From Marinobacter qingdaonensis (lineage in GTDB: Bacteria; Pseudomonadota; Gammaproteobacteria; Pseudomonadales; Oleiphilaceae), in assembly GCF_034555935.1 (NCBI RefSeq), contig NZ_JAYDCJ010000003.1:2480001-2544000 (forward strand): a stretch of DNA of 64,000 nt. The letters are read 5' to 3'. Made by a program: the position numbers and the translations under genes. This document shows positions 1 to 7,160 of this stretch, piece by piece (within the stretch, counting starts at the first letter, position 1; each line of letters opens with the position of its first letter). Below the pieces are notes generated by a model that was not told the origin of the DNA, searched no databases, and saw only the letters and a list, made by a program, of their open reading frames with translations.

Positions 1-1
1 G

Positions 2-784
2 AGACAAGTTTTTTATTGGCGCAGAGGCCCGGTCCTGTTGCTGGCAGCGACGCTGCTGGCGGCCCAAGGCGGGCAGGTCCTGGCCCAGGCCGTGCAGGAG
101 CCGGCTCCCGGTGGCTCTGCCCCGGTGACGGCCTCCGATCCCTATGAAAGCTGGAACCGGAAAGTCTTCCGGTTCAACGAAACCATCGACCGCTGGTTCC
201 TCAAACCCGTCGCCCAGACCTATCGGGCCATCACGCCATCGGTGGTGGACCGGGGCGTCACCAACTTCTTCAATAACCTGCAGGAGGTGCGCAATTTTGC
301 TAACAGCCTGTTCCAGTTGAAGGGGGAGTCGGCGGTGGTCGCGGCGGGGCGGTTCACCTACAACACGGTGTTCGGACTGGCCGGGATCTTTGACGTGGCC
401 ACGGCGTTCGACCTGCCGGAGCGGCCCGAGGACTTCGGTCAGACCCTGGGGTACTGGGGCGTTGGTTCCGGACCCTACCTGATGCTGCCGCTGCTTGGCC
501 CTTCAAGCCCACGGCACGCCACCGGTTTGGGCATGGACATGGTTGTGCTGCCGTCGCCGTGGGACTACGCGGAGAGTCCGGAACGGTACTACGCCCGCGG
601 GCTGCAGATCGTCGACACCCGCGCCGATCTGATTCCGGCGGAAAGCTTCATCTCCGGCGACAGCTACATTTTCGTGCGCAACGCATTCCTGCAGCGTCGG
701 GAGTACCTCATCAACGACGGCAAGGTCACGGACGATCCCTTTGCAAACGGCGATGATGAAGATTTAATGCTGGAAGAATTCTAG
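2..784 (+). CDS. mlaA: MlaA/VacJ family phospholipid-retrieval protein (5' end cut by window)
   Basis: MlaA removes mislocalised phospholipid from the outer leaflet of the outer membrane and passes it to periplasmic MlaC. The family signature is visible as YESWNRKVFRFNE and NFFNNLQEVRNFANSLFQ, followed by the FGLAGIFDVA and DFGQTLGYWG blocks. The frame is open to the left edge, so the true start lies outside; the first in-window start is TTG at 38. The visible N-terminus is an Arg-rich then Leu/Ala-rich signal peptide ending near AQA. No cysteine is visible there, so I see no lipobox, although classical MlaA is a lipoprotein; a cysteine could lie further upstream. The gene sits 32 bp ahead of a patatin-type phospholipase gene on the same strand, which suits a lipid-related pair. 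Confidence 0.9.
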   Translation, partial: RQVFYWRRGPVLLLAATLLAAQGGQVLAQAVQEPAPGGSAPVTASDPYESWNRKVFRFNETIDRWFLKPVAQTYRAITPSVVDRGVTNFFNNLQEVRNFANSLFQLKGESAVVAAGRFTYNTVFGLAGIFDVATAFDLPERPEDFGQTLGYWGVGSGPYLMLPLLGPSSPRHATGLGMDMVVLPSPWDYAESPERYYARGLQIVDTRADLIPAESFISGDSYIFVRNAFLQRREYLINDGKVTDDPFANGDDEDLMLEEF

Positions 785-816
785 GCCCGCGAGGCGGGCA
801 TGGCAGGAGGTGACCG

Positions 817-2304
817 GTGATCAGGGACCCAAGAATCAAGAAATTCCGCAAGATGCTGGCGGAGGCCCCCAATTACGAGGTCTGGAAGGCCGCCGCGCTG
901 GAATTGGACTTTCTTGAGGGCAACGCCGAGTGGAAAGAGGATTTTGCCTCCGACCTGTACCACTATGAGTTGATCTACGACCGGCTCAGCAACCTGAAGC
1001 AGTACCGACAGCAGAACGACTTTGAGCGACTCAAACGTGCGCTGCGGGAGGGTCTGCATCACGACCTGGGCAACATGGGCAATCCGGCGCTCTACACCCA
1101 TTCCCGGGTCGGTACCAAGCATCTGGTCGAGGAGTACATCACCCAGGTGTGCGAAGCCCTCGATTACCTGTGCGATCATCCGGTTCCCGGTTTCCCCATC
1201 GCCGACAAACTGCAGTTTTTCCGGGATACCCTGACCAGCTATGGCCGGCCGGCGTTGCTGCTCAGCGGCGGTGCGACCCTGGGCATGTTCCACTTTGGCG
1301 TGATCAAGGCGCTGTGGGAAAAGGGCTTGCTGCCCCAGGTCATCGCCGGCTCCAGCATTGGCGCCATCATCGCCGGCATTCTCGGCGTCCACACCGATGC
1401 CGAAATTCCGGAAATGCTGGTCCCGGAGAACCACGACCTGAGAGCCTGGAAGTGGCGCGGCCTGCTGAGCGCGGTCCGGGGCGATGGCCTGATGGACCAG
1501 GATCAGCTGAAGAGCTGTCTGCGCGCCAACATCGGCGAATACACCTTCGAAGAGGCGTATCAGCGGACCGGGCGGTCGATCAACGTCAGCGTGTCGCCGA
1601 TACAGGCACACCAGAAGGCTCGGCTGCTGTGCGGTTACACCTCACCCTACCTGTTGGTGTGGAGCGCGGCCCTGGCGAGTGCGGCGGTGCCGGGCATCTT
1701 CCCGCCGGTGACGCTGATGAAAAAGGACCTCTACGGCAATGCACTGCCGTACATGCCTCGATTGAAATTCGTCGATGGCTCCGTGGTCAGTGACCTGCCG
1801 ATTGAACGCCTGATGCATCTGTACGACGTCAATTTCACCATCGTCAGTCAGACCAACCCCCATGTGGTGCCATTCCTCGGCAATTACGGTCTGGATGAAA
1901 AACTGGCGGCCCCGAGTCTGCCCATGCACATCCTCAGATCGGAATTCCAATTCCACGGACGGGGCCTGTTCGATTACCTGAGAAAGCGACTGAAACCCGA
2001 GCTCCTGCGCCAGGTCTCCGGGCAGTTCTACACCATCATGGCCCAGCGCTACTCCGGCGACGTCACCATCGCGCCGAACTACTCGATTCGGGACTATCGA
2101 CGCATGCTGTCCAATCCCGAGCCGGCCTACGTTCGCGAGATGATCCTCGCGGGCGAACGGGCGACCTGGCCGAAGGTCTCGATGATTCGTTCCCACGCGC
2201 GAATCTCCAAAACCCTGGAACGCTGCGTCCGCCGCCTGAAGCAGCAGAGTCGGCGAACCGCCGAACTCCGGCTGGTGAGCAACGCAGAGTCCGGTGAAGC
2301 CTAA
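817..2304 (+). CDS. Patatin-like phospholipase with N-terminal DUF3336
   Basis: Predicted acyl hydrolase with a Ser-Asp dyad, 495 aa. The N-terminal third (about residues 1-140) matches the DUF3336 region found in front of patatin domains. The catalytic core follows: the oxyanion loop GGATLGMFHFG, the nucleophile elbow GSSIG with Ser180, and the Asp of VDGSVVSD (Asp320). Eukaryotic members of this architecture (Tgl3/Tgl4 type) act on triacylglycerol or lysophospholipid; the bacterial substrate is not known. The start is GTG, chosen because a perfect AGGAGG lies at 805-810, six bases before it. No signal peptide is visible, so it is probably cytoplasmic or peripheral to the inner membrane. It ends 3 bp before gspA and may be co-transcribed with it. 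Confidence 0.9.
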   Translation: MIRDPRIKKFRKMLAEAPNYEVWKAAALELDFLEGNAEWKEDFASDLYHYELIYDRLSNLKQYRQQNDFERLKRALREGLHHDLGNMGNPALYTHSRVGTKHLVEEYITQVCEALDYLCDHPVPGFPIADKLQFFRDTLTSYGRPALLLSGGATLGMFHFGVIKALWEKGLLPQVIAGSSIGAIIAGILGVHTDAEIPEMLVPENHDLRAWKWRGLLSAVRGDGLMDQDQLKSCLRANIGEYTFEEAYQRTGRSINVSVSPIQAHQKARLLCGYTSPYLLVWSAALASAAVPGIFPPVTLMKKDLYGNALPYMPRLKFVDGSVVSDLPIERLMHLYDVNFTIVSQTNPHVVPFLGNYGLDEKLAAPSLPMHILRSEFQFHGRGLFDYLRKRLKPELLRQVSGQFYTIMAQRYSGDVTIAPNYSIRDYRRMLSNPEPAYVREMILAGERATWPKVSMIRSHARISKTLERCVRRLKQQSRRTAELRLVSNAESGEA

Positions 2305-2307
2305 GCC

Positions 2308-3969
2308 ATGTACTACGACTTTTTCGGCTTTCGGGAACCTCCGTTCTCCATCGCGCCCGACCCCCGCTACCTCTACCTGAGCGAGCGCCACAAGGAAGCA
2401 CTGGCGCACCTGATGTACGGGGTGCAGGGGCAGGGCGGTTTCATCGTGATTACCGGCGAAGTGGGCACCGGCAAGACCACGGTGTCTCGCTGTTTCATCG
2501 AGAACGCCCCGGACCACGTGGACATTGCCCTGATTCTGAACCCGCGGTTGTCCGCCCGCGAGCTGCTCTCTTCGATCTGTGATGAGATGGGCATTGGCCA
2601 TCGCACCGAGGCGTCCATCAAGGAAATGGTGGACCTCATCAACCAGGACCTGCTCGAGGCCCACGCCGCCGGACGCCACAAGGTCCTGCTGATCGACGAG
2701 GCCCAGAACCTGTCCGCCGATGTGCTGGAGCAGCTCCGTCTGCTTACCAACCTGGAAACCGCGGAAAAGAAACTGCTTCAGATCGTACTGCTTGGGCAGC
2801 CGGAGCTGCAGCAGATCCTGGCGTTGCCGGAATTGCGCCAGCTGAACCAGCGGGTCACCGCACGTTATCACCTGGACGCCATTGGCAAAGCCGAGCTGGC
2901 CAACTATCTCCGATACCGGCTCAGCGTGGCGGGCATGCGCGGTGAGGTGTTTTCCCCCGGCGCCGTTGCCCGCCTGTATCGGGAAAGCCAGGGCATTCCC
3001 CGGCTGATCAACCTGATCAGCGATCGCGCGCTGCTCGGCGCCTACGCCGAGGGCGAACACGACATTACCGCGGCCCATATCCGCAACGCGGCCCGCGAGG
3101 TACGCGGCGATGCCACCGGCTCGGTAGCGGGCCGGGGCAAGGGTCGGTCGAGCCGGTACCTGATGCTGCTGGCGTCGCTGCTGCTGGCCGTGATCAGTAC
3201 CGCCTGGCTGCTGGACCGCTGGCCCATCACCATGACCGATCTGCGCGCTGAGCTGGCGGAAACCTCGGAGCAGGCGGGACTGGTGGAACGTGAGGAGCCT
3301 GCCCCGGCCGCGCCGGTCGTGGAGCCCGAGGAACCGGAGACGCAGGCGTTCCGCTACCCCGAACAGGCCTCCGATTTGCCCGGTGCGTTCCGGTCCCTGT
3401 TCAGCCTGTGGGGATTGGATTATCAGCAGGCGGCGTTCCCCAGCGCCTGTCAATTTGCCCGCTCCGAGGGCCTGGACTGTCTGGAGCGTCAGGGTAGCCG
3501 GCGTAGCCTGGAGTTTCTGAACCGACCGGCGATGCTGGAAGTCCAGGACGACGCCGGTAACCGGGGTTATGTGGTGCTCAGCGGTCTGGACGGCGATAGC
3601 GCGCAAATCCTGACCCCATCCGGCCCCGCGGTGGTGACCTTCGCCAGCATCGAGCCCTTCTGGTTTGGCGGTTACCGCATTCTCTGGCAGCGACCGGAAT
3701 TTCTGGACGACCGGGACAATGGCGGGCGCCGGGCCGAGCAGCTGTGGGTTGGCGCGCGCATGATGGAATTGGCGGACCGCTTCAGCTCATCGGTGACGGA
3801 AAACGGAAAGTTGAAACGTATGACCATGGACGAGCAGGTGCGCTGGTATCAGGATCTCAAGGGGCTCAGTGTTGATGGCATCGTCGGGGCCATGACCGTG
3901 ATTCAGATTCACAACGATTTGGGGGCCGAGGTTCCACGCCTGGTGCCCGCGGCGTCGGCAGGCAGGTAG
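2308..3969 (+). CDS. gspA: GspA/ExeA-type AAA ATPase with peptidoglycan-binding domain
   Basis: Membrane-anchored ATPase of the ExeA/GspA family, which with GspB helps place the type II secretion secretin through the peptidoglycan. The N-terminus MYYDFFGFREPPFSIAPDP is diagnostic. Walker A is GEVGTGKT (residues 50-57) and Walker B is LLIDEAQ (Asp130-Glu131). One membrane helix lies at about 284-303, then a Pro/Glu-rich periplasmic linker. A C-terminal putative peptidoglycan-binding fold carries LKGLSVDGIVGAMT. Length (553 aa) is normal for ExeA. gspB follows after 2 bp, which confirms the pair. The core type II secretion operon is not in this window. Confidence 0.92.
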   Translation: MYYDFFGFREPPFSIAPDPRYLYLSERHKEALAHLMYGVQGQGGFIVITGEVGTGKTTVSRCFIENAPDHVDIALILNPRLSARELLSSICDEMGIGHRTEASIKEMVDLINQDLLEAHAAGRHKVLLIDEAQNLSADVLEQLRLLTNLETAEKKLLQIVLLGQPELQQILALPELRQLNQRVTARYHLDAIGKAELANYLRYRLSVAGMRGEVFSPGAVARLYRESQGIPRLINLISDRALLGAYAEGEHDITAAHIRNAAREVRGDATGSVAGRGKGRSSRYLMLLASLLLAVISTAWLLDRWPITMTDLRAELAETSEQAGLVEREEPAPAAPVVEPEEPETQAFRYPEQASDLPGAFRSLFSLWGLDYQQAAFPSACQFARSEGLDCLERQGSRRSLEFLNRPAMLEVQDDAGNRGYVVLSGLDGDSAQILTPSGPAVVTFASIEPFWFGGYRILWQRPEFLDDRDNGGRRAEQLWVGARMMELADRFSSSVTENGKLKRMTMDEQVRWYQDLKGLSVDGIVGAMTVIQIHNDLGAEVPRLVPAASAGR

Positions 3970-3971
3970 TT

Positions 3972-4694
3972 ATGTCGTACATTCTCGATGCATTGCGGAA
4001 ATCGGAAACCGAGCGGCGGCAGGGCCAGGTGCCCGACCTTGGTCATCAGGTCCAGCTGATCCACCGCCCCAAGAGCAGCAAGCCATCGCCGGTGCTCTGG
4101 GTGGTGTTGGCGCTGCTCGTTAACGCCGGTGTCCTTGCGGTGGTGTTCTGGCCCTATGGCGAATCGGTGACGGCAACCGCCAGCGGCCCGGTGTCCGCGG
4201 CCAGTGATGAGGCGGCGGTGCAACCGGCCCAGGCAGCCACGTCCGGGCAGGACACCGCTGAGTCGACGGCTGCTCTGGCGGAACCGGAAGCCGGGACACC
4301 GACCAACCCGGTGTCTGAACCCGCCCTGGCGCAGGGCGCGGAGCAGGAGCAGGTTCGCCCGGACCGCCAACGCCCGACCATCATTGAGCCCAGGACAAGC
4401 CCGAAGCAGGACAATCCGATATTGCCAGAACCCGTCTCGGCTGGCAGGGTACCGCACCTGGTAGAGCTCCCCGTTTCGTTTCAGAAGAGTGTTCCCGATT
4501 TGACCTTCAACAGCCACATCTATTCGTCCGATCCGTTCGCCAGCCGGGTGATGATCAACAACAACTACCTGCGCCGCGGGGACAGCTTTTCCGGACTCAC
4601 GGTGGAACGGATCACCCAGGACGGGGTGGTCTTGAGTCGCCAGGGCCAGCATTTCCGGGTTGGCATCGTCCGGGACTGGGTGAGCCCGCGCTGA
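3972..4694 (+). CDS. gspB: GspB, general secretion pathway protein B
   Basis: Partner of GspA in secretin assembly or insertion. The short cytoplasmic N-terminus MSYILDALRKSETERRQGQ is the hallmark of GspB/ExeB. One membrane helix at about residues 37-57 is followed by a low-complexity Ala/Pro/Glu linker. The C-terminal folded domain (about 160-240) includes YSSDPFASRVMINN and LRRGDSF and matches the T2SSB domain. Its stop codon overlaps the dinG start (TGATG), so the two genes are translationally coupled although functionally unrelated. Confidence 0.92.
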   Translation: MSYILDALRKSETERRQGQVPDLGHQVQLIHRPKSSKPSPVLWVVLALLVNAGVLAVVFWPYGESVTATASGPVSAASDEAAVQPAQAATSGQDTAESTAALAEPEAGTPTNPVSEPALAQGAEQEQVRPDRQRPTIIEPRTSPKQDNPILPEPVSAGRVPHLVELPVSFQKSVPDLTFNSHIYSSDPFASRVMINNNYLRRGDSFSGLTVERITQDGVVLSRQGQHFRVGIVRDWVSPR

Positions 4695-6898
4695 TGGCGT
4701 TAAGTGACGACGTCAAACAGCAGATCCAGCAGGGCTATCGGGATGTCCTGGCGGGCAAGGACGTCAGGGCCCGCTATGGCCAGCGCCTGATGATTGCTGA
4801 AATCGCCAAGTACATGGGCGACATCACTGACAACGATGGCCAGCGCACTTCGCCACCCTCCGCCTGTGTGGTCGAGGCCGGTACCGGTACCGGCAAGACC
4901 CTGGCTTACTTGCTGGCGGCCATTCCCGTCGCCAAGGCCCTGGGCAAGACCCTGGTCATTTCAACGGCCACGGTGGCGCTGCAGGACCAGATCGTCCTGA
5001 AGGACCTGCCGGACCTGCGCAAGCACAGCAAACTGGATTTCAACTGGACTCTGGCCAAGGGCCGCGGCCGCTATCTGTGCATGTCCCGACTGGAGGCACG
5101 GCTGCACGATGAGGGTAACGGCGACAGCGACACCATGCCGCTGTTCCTGCTGGACGGTCCTCAGGGCGAAGAACCGGGATCCAAGGCCTTCTTTGAGGAA
5201 ATGCTGGCCAGTTATGGTTCCCGGGAGTGGGACGGGGACCGCGATCATTGGCCGGAACAGATTCCGGATGATACCTGGCGCCAGGTCACGACCGACCACC
5301 GGCAGTGCACCAATCGCCACTGCAGCTATTTCGACAGCTGCGCCTTCTTCGACGCCCGAAAAGATCTGGACGACGCCGACGTGGTGGTCGCCAATCACGA
5401 CCTGGTGCTGGCGGATCTGGCGCTGGGCGGCGGCGCCATCCTGCCGGAACCGGAAAACGCCCTGTTCATCTTTGACGAGGCCCACCATCTGCCGGACAAG
5501 GCGCTGAATCATTTTGCCGCCTCGGTACCCCTGAACGCCACGCGTCAGTGGCTCAAGCAACTGTCCCAGGCATTGACCAAAATGCAGCCGTTCCTGGCGC
5601 CGGGGACCCAGGCCGCCAAGTTGCTCGATCGCATCAGCACCGCTTCACGGGATGTCGATCTGGTGTTGACCCGGGTCTACGAGGACGCGGAGCAGAACAC
5701 CGGCTGGGAGTTCAACGATGAACGCCGCACGGCCCAATGGCGCTACCCGGAGGGCGAATTGCCGGAAACACTGGCCGAGCTGGCGGCGGAGGCGCGCATC
5801 GCCACCGCGAATCTGACCCGGCACCTCGGCAGCTTGGCGGACGATTTGCAGGGAGCGTTCGACGAACGCAAGGACCACGAAATCGACCGGGACACGGCGG
5901 AAGCCTGGTACCCGGTGATTGGCTCGTTCCACAGCCGGGCCGAGGACCAGCTTCGCCTCTGGGCCGCCTGGTGTGACCAGCCGGGCGGCACCCAATCTGG
6001 CGATCAGACCAAGCCCGACCAGAGCGGGGAGGCCGAGGAGCCCCAACGCACCGGCTACAAGAGTCCGGCTCCGGCCCGTTGGGCGGTGAAGCAGCGCTGG
6101 GACCATGCCGAGGACATCACGCTCTACAGCTCGCCGGTGTTGGCGGACAATCTGCTTTATGCTCGTCTCTGGTCGAGGGCCTACGGTTCTGTGCTAACCA
6201 GCGCGACGCTGACGGCGCTCGGCCGGTTTGATCGCTTGCGTGCCCGGGCCGGCTTGCCGGAATCCAGCCGCTATCTGGTGGTGCCCAGCTCCTTCCGCTA
6301 CGGTGAGATGGCCACGGTGGAAGTGCCCGCCATGTCGGTCATGCCCACCGATGACGGCTTCGGCGACGCCTTGGTTGAGCGCCTCCCGGACCTCTGGGCC
6401 GGGGAAAAGGCCACCTTGGTGCTCTTTACCTCCCGACGTCAGATGCAGCAGGTTCGTGATGCCCTGGCGCCGGAGTATCCGGAGCTGATCATCACCCAGG
6501 ATGACATGGCCAAGGGCGAGGTGCTACGGCAGCACTGCAACCGGGTGGATGAGGGCCGGCCCAGCGTGTTGTTCGGCGTCGCCAGCTTTGCCGAAGGCAT
6601 TGACCTGCCGGGGAAATACCTGCATCACGTGGTCATTACCCGGCTGCCGTTCTCGGTCCCGGACGATCCGATCGAAGCCAGCCTTGCCGAGTGGGTGACC
6701 CAGCGAGGGGGCAATCCCTTCATGGAGATCACCGTACCGGACGCGTCCATCAAACTGGTCCAGGCAGTGGGCCGGCTTCTGCGTACCGAGCAGGATACCG
6801 GCCGGGTCACCATTCTGGACCGTCGGATCGTGACCCGTCGTTACGGGCAGTTGCTGCTGGATGCCTTGCCGCCGTTCCGGCGCGTCATCGAGCGCTAA
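4694..6898 (+). CDS. dinG: ATP-dependent DNA helicase DinG (XPD-like, Fe-S)
   Basis: 5'-3' superfamily 2 helicase that unwinds R-loops, D-loops and forked DNA. Walker A is EAGTGTGKT (residues 61-69) and the DEAH box lies at 261-264. The four cysteines expected for the [4Fe-4S] cluster are visible: Cys129, Cys205, Cys210 and Cys216. The C-terminal helicase motif VGRLLRTEQDTGRVTILDRR is present. At 734 aa it is slightly longer than E. coli DinG (716), mostly because of a charged insertion near residues 430-455. It is the last gene of the gspA-gspB-dinG run; no plus-strand terminator follows, only the minus-strand one at 6922-6954. Confidence 0.95.
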   Translation: MALSDDVKQQIQQGYRDVLAGKDVRARYGQRLMIAEIAKYMGDITDNDGQRTSPPSACVVEAGTGTGKTLAYLLAAIPVAKALGKTLVISTATVALQDQIVLKDLPDLRKHSKLDFNWTLAKGRGRYLCMSRLEARLHDEGNGDSDTMPLFLLDGPQGEEPGSKAFFEEMLASYGSREWDGDRDHWPEQIPDDTWRQVTTDHRQCTNRHCSYFDSCAFFDARKDLDDADVVVANHDLVLADLALGGGAILPEPENALFIFDEAHHLPDKALNHFAASVPLNATRQWLKQLSQALTKMQPFLAPGTQAAKLLDRISTASRDVDLVLTRVYEDAEQNTGWEFNDERRTAQWRYPEGELPETLAELAAEARIATANLTRHLGSLADDLQGAFDERKDHEIDRDTAEAWYPVIGSFHSRAEDQLRLWAAWCDQPGGTQSGDQTKPDQSGEAEEPQRTGYKSPAPARWAVKQRWDHAEDITLYSSPVLADNLLYARLWSRAYGSVLTSATLTALGRFDRLRARAGLPESSRYLVVPSSFRYGEMATVEVPAMSVMPTDDGFGDALVERLPDLWAGEKATLVLFTSRRQMQQVRDALAPEYPELIITQDDMAKGEVLRQHCNRVDEGRPSVLFGVASFAEGIDLPGKYLHHVVITRLPFSVPDDPIEASLAEWVTQRGGNPFMEITVPDASIKLVQAVGRLLRTEQDTGRVTILDRRIVTRRYGQLLLDALPPFRRVIER

Positions 6899-6920
6899 CC
6901 ACAGAAGCATTTTCTCTCAA

Positions 6921-7055
6921 TAAAAAAAGAGCCAGCCCGGGAAGGGTGGCTCTTGTCGAAGGGGTTCAAATGAACCCGGGGCGTCGAAACAACGCGGAAC
7001 AAGAAGTCTGAAGGCCTGAAGTTTCAGAATTCTCCGATGAGGTTTCCCTCACCAT
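6921..7055 (-). ncRNA. Candidate structured small RNA between dinG and the MalT-type regulator
   Basis: No family recognised; this is a prediction. On the minus strand a -10 box TATGAT (7068-7063) puts the start near 7055. The following ~135 nt fold into consecutive hairpins: a 7-bp stem with a GAAA loop (7053-7047 with 7042-7036), a 6-bp stem (7028-7023 with 7012-7007), a 6-bp stem with a 3-nt loop (6995-6990 with 6986-6981), a 7-bp palindromic stem (6977-6971 with 6968-6962), and a rho-independent terminator with seven U residues. No open frame of note lies inside. It begins about 105 nt after the MalT-type stop codon and has its own regulatory elements, so it looks like an independent gene rather than only a 3' UTR. 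Only two GGA motifs are present, so it is not an obvious RsmY/RsmZ-type RNA. Confidence 0.5.
6922..6954 (-). terminator. Rho-independent terminator of the candidate sRNA / MalT-type gene
   Basis: Read on the minus strand, a ten-pair GC-rich stem (6953-6944 with 6938-6928, one bulged base) and a 5-nt loop are followed by an uninterrupted T7 tract (6928-6922). The plus-strand side has no T-tract, so it works in the minus direction only. Confidence 0.85.
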
Positions 7056-7062
7056 GGAAAGC

Positions 7063-7111
7063 ATCATAGGGGATCAGGGGGCGTAGCCGGATCGTCCAAA
7101 GGGCGTAGTCC
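7063..7111 (-). promoter_or_regulatory. Promoter with two phased decamer repeats ahead of the candidate sRNA
   Basis: On the minus strand two near-identical elements, GGACTACGCCC (7111-7101) and GGCTACGCCC (7088-7079), are spaced 22 bp start to start, two helical turns. The proximal copy occupies the -35 position of a -10 box TATGAT (7068-7063), and no TTGACA-like -35 is present. That is the layout of an activator-dependent promoter. A 15-bp palindrome (GCCGAT-TAG-ATCGGC) lies just upstream at 7113-7127. The binding protein is unknown. Confidence 0.45.
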
Positions 7112-7132
7112 CGCCGATTAGATCGGCCAAAG

Positions 7133-7148
7133 TGTGAGGTCGGTCACA
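7133..7148. promoter_or_regulatory. Perfect CRP/Vfr-type operator core
   Basis: TGTGA-GGTCGG-TCACA is an exact TGTGA-N6-TCACA palindrome, with A-rich and T-rich flanks as in good CRP sites. It lies 12 bp after the MalT-type stop codon and about 85 bp upstream of the inferred sRNA start. A nearby transcript other than the candidate sRNA is hard to name as its target. Confidence 0.6.
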
Positions 7149-7160
7149 AATTAGCCTGCG

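Noticed and set aside
1642..3606. Open frame of 654 codons opposite the patatin and gspA genes
   Set aside because: Antisense shadow of two clear genes, with low-complexity Gly/Gln/Arg composition and no motif.
6921..7055. RsmY/RsmZ-type CsrA-titrating RNA
   Set aside because: Only two GGA motifs and no GacA box (TGTAAGC-type) upstream, so the candidate sRNA does not fit that class.
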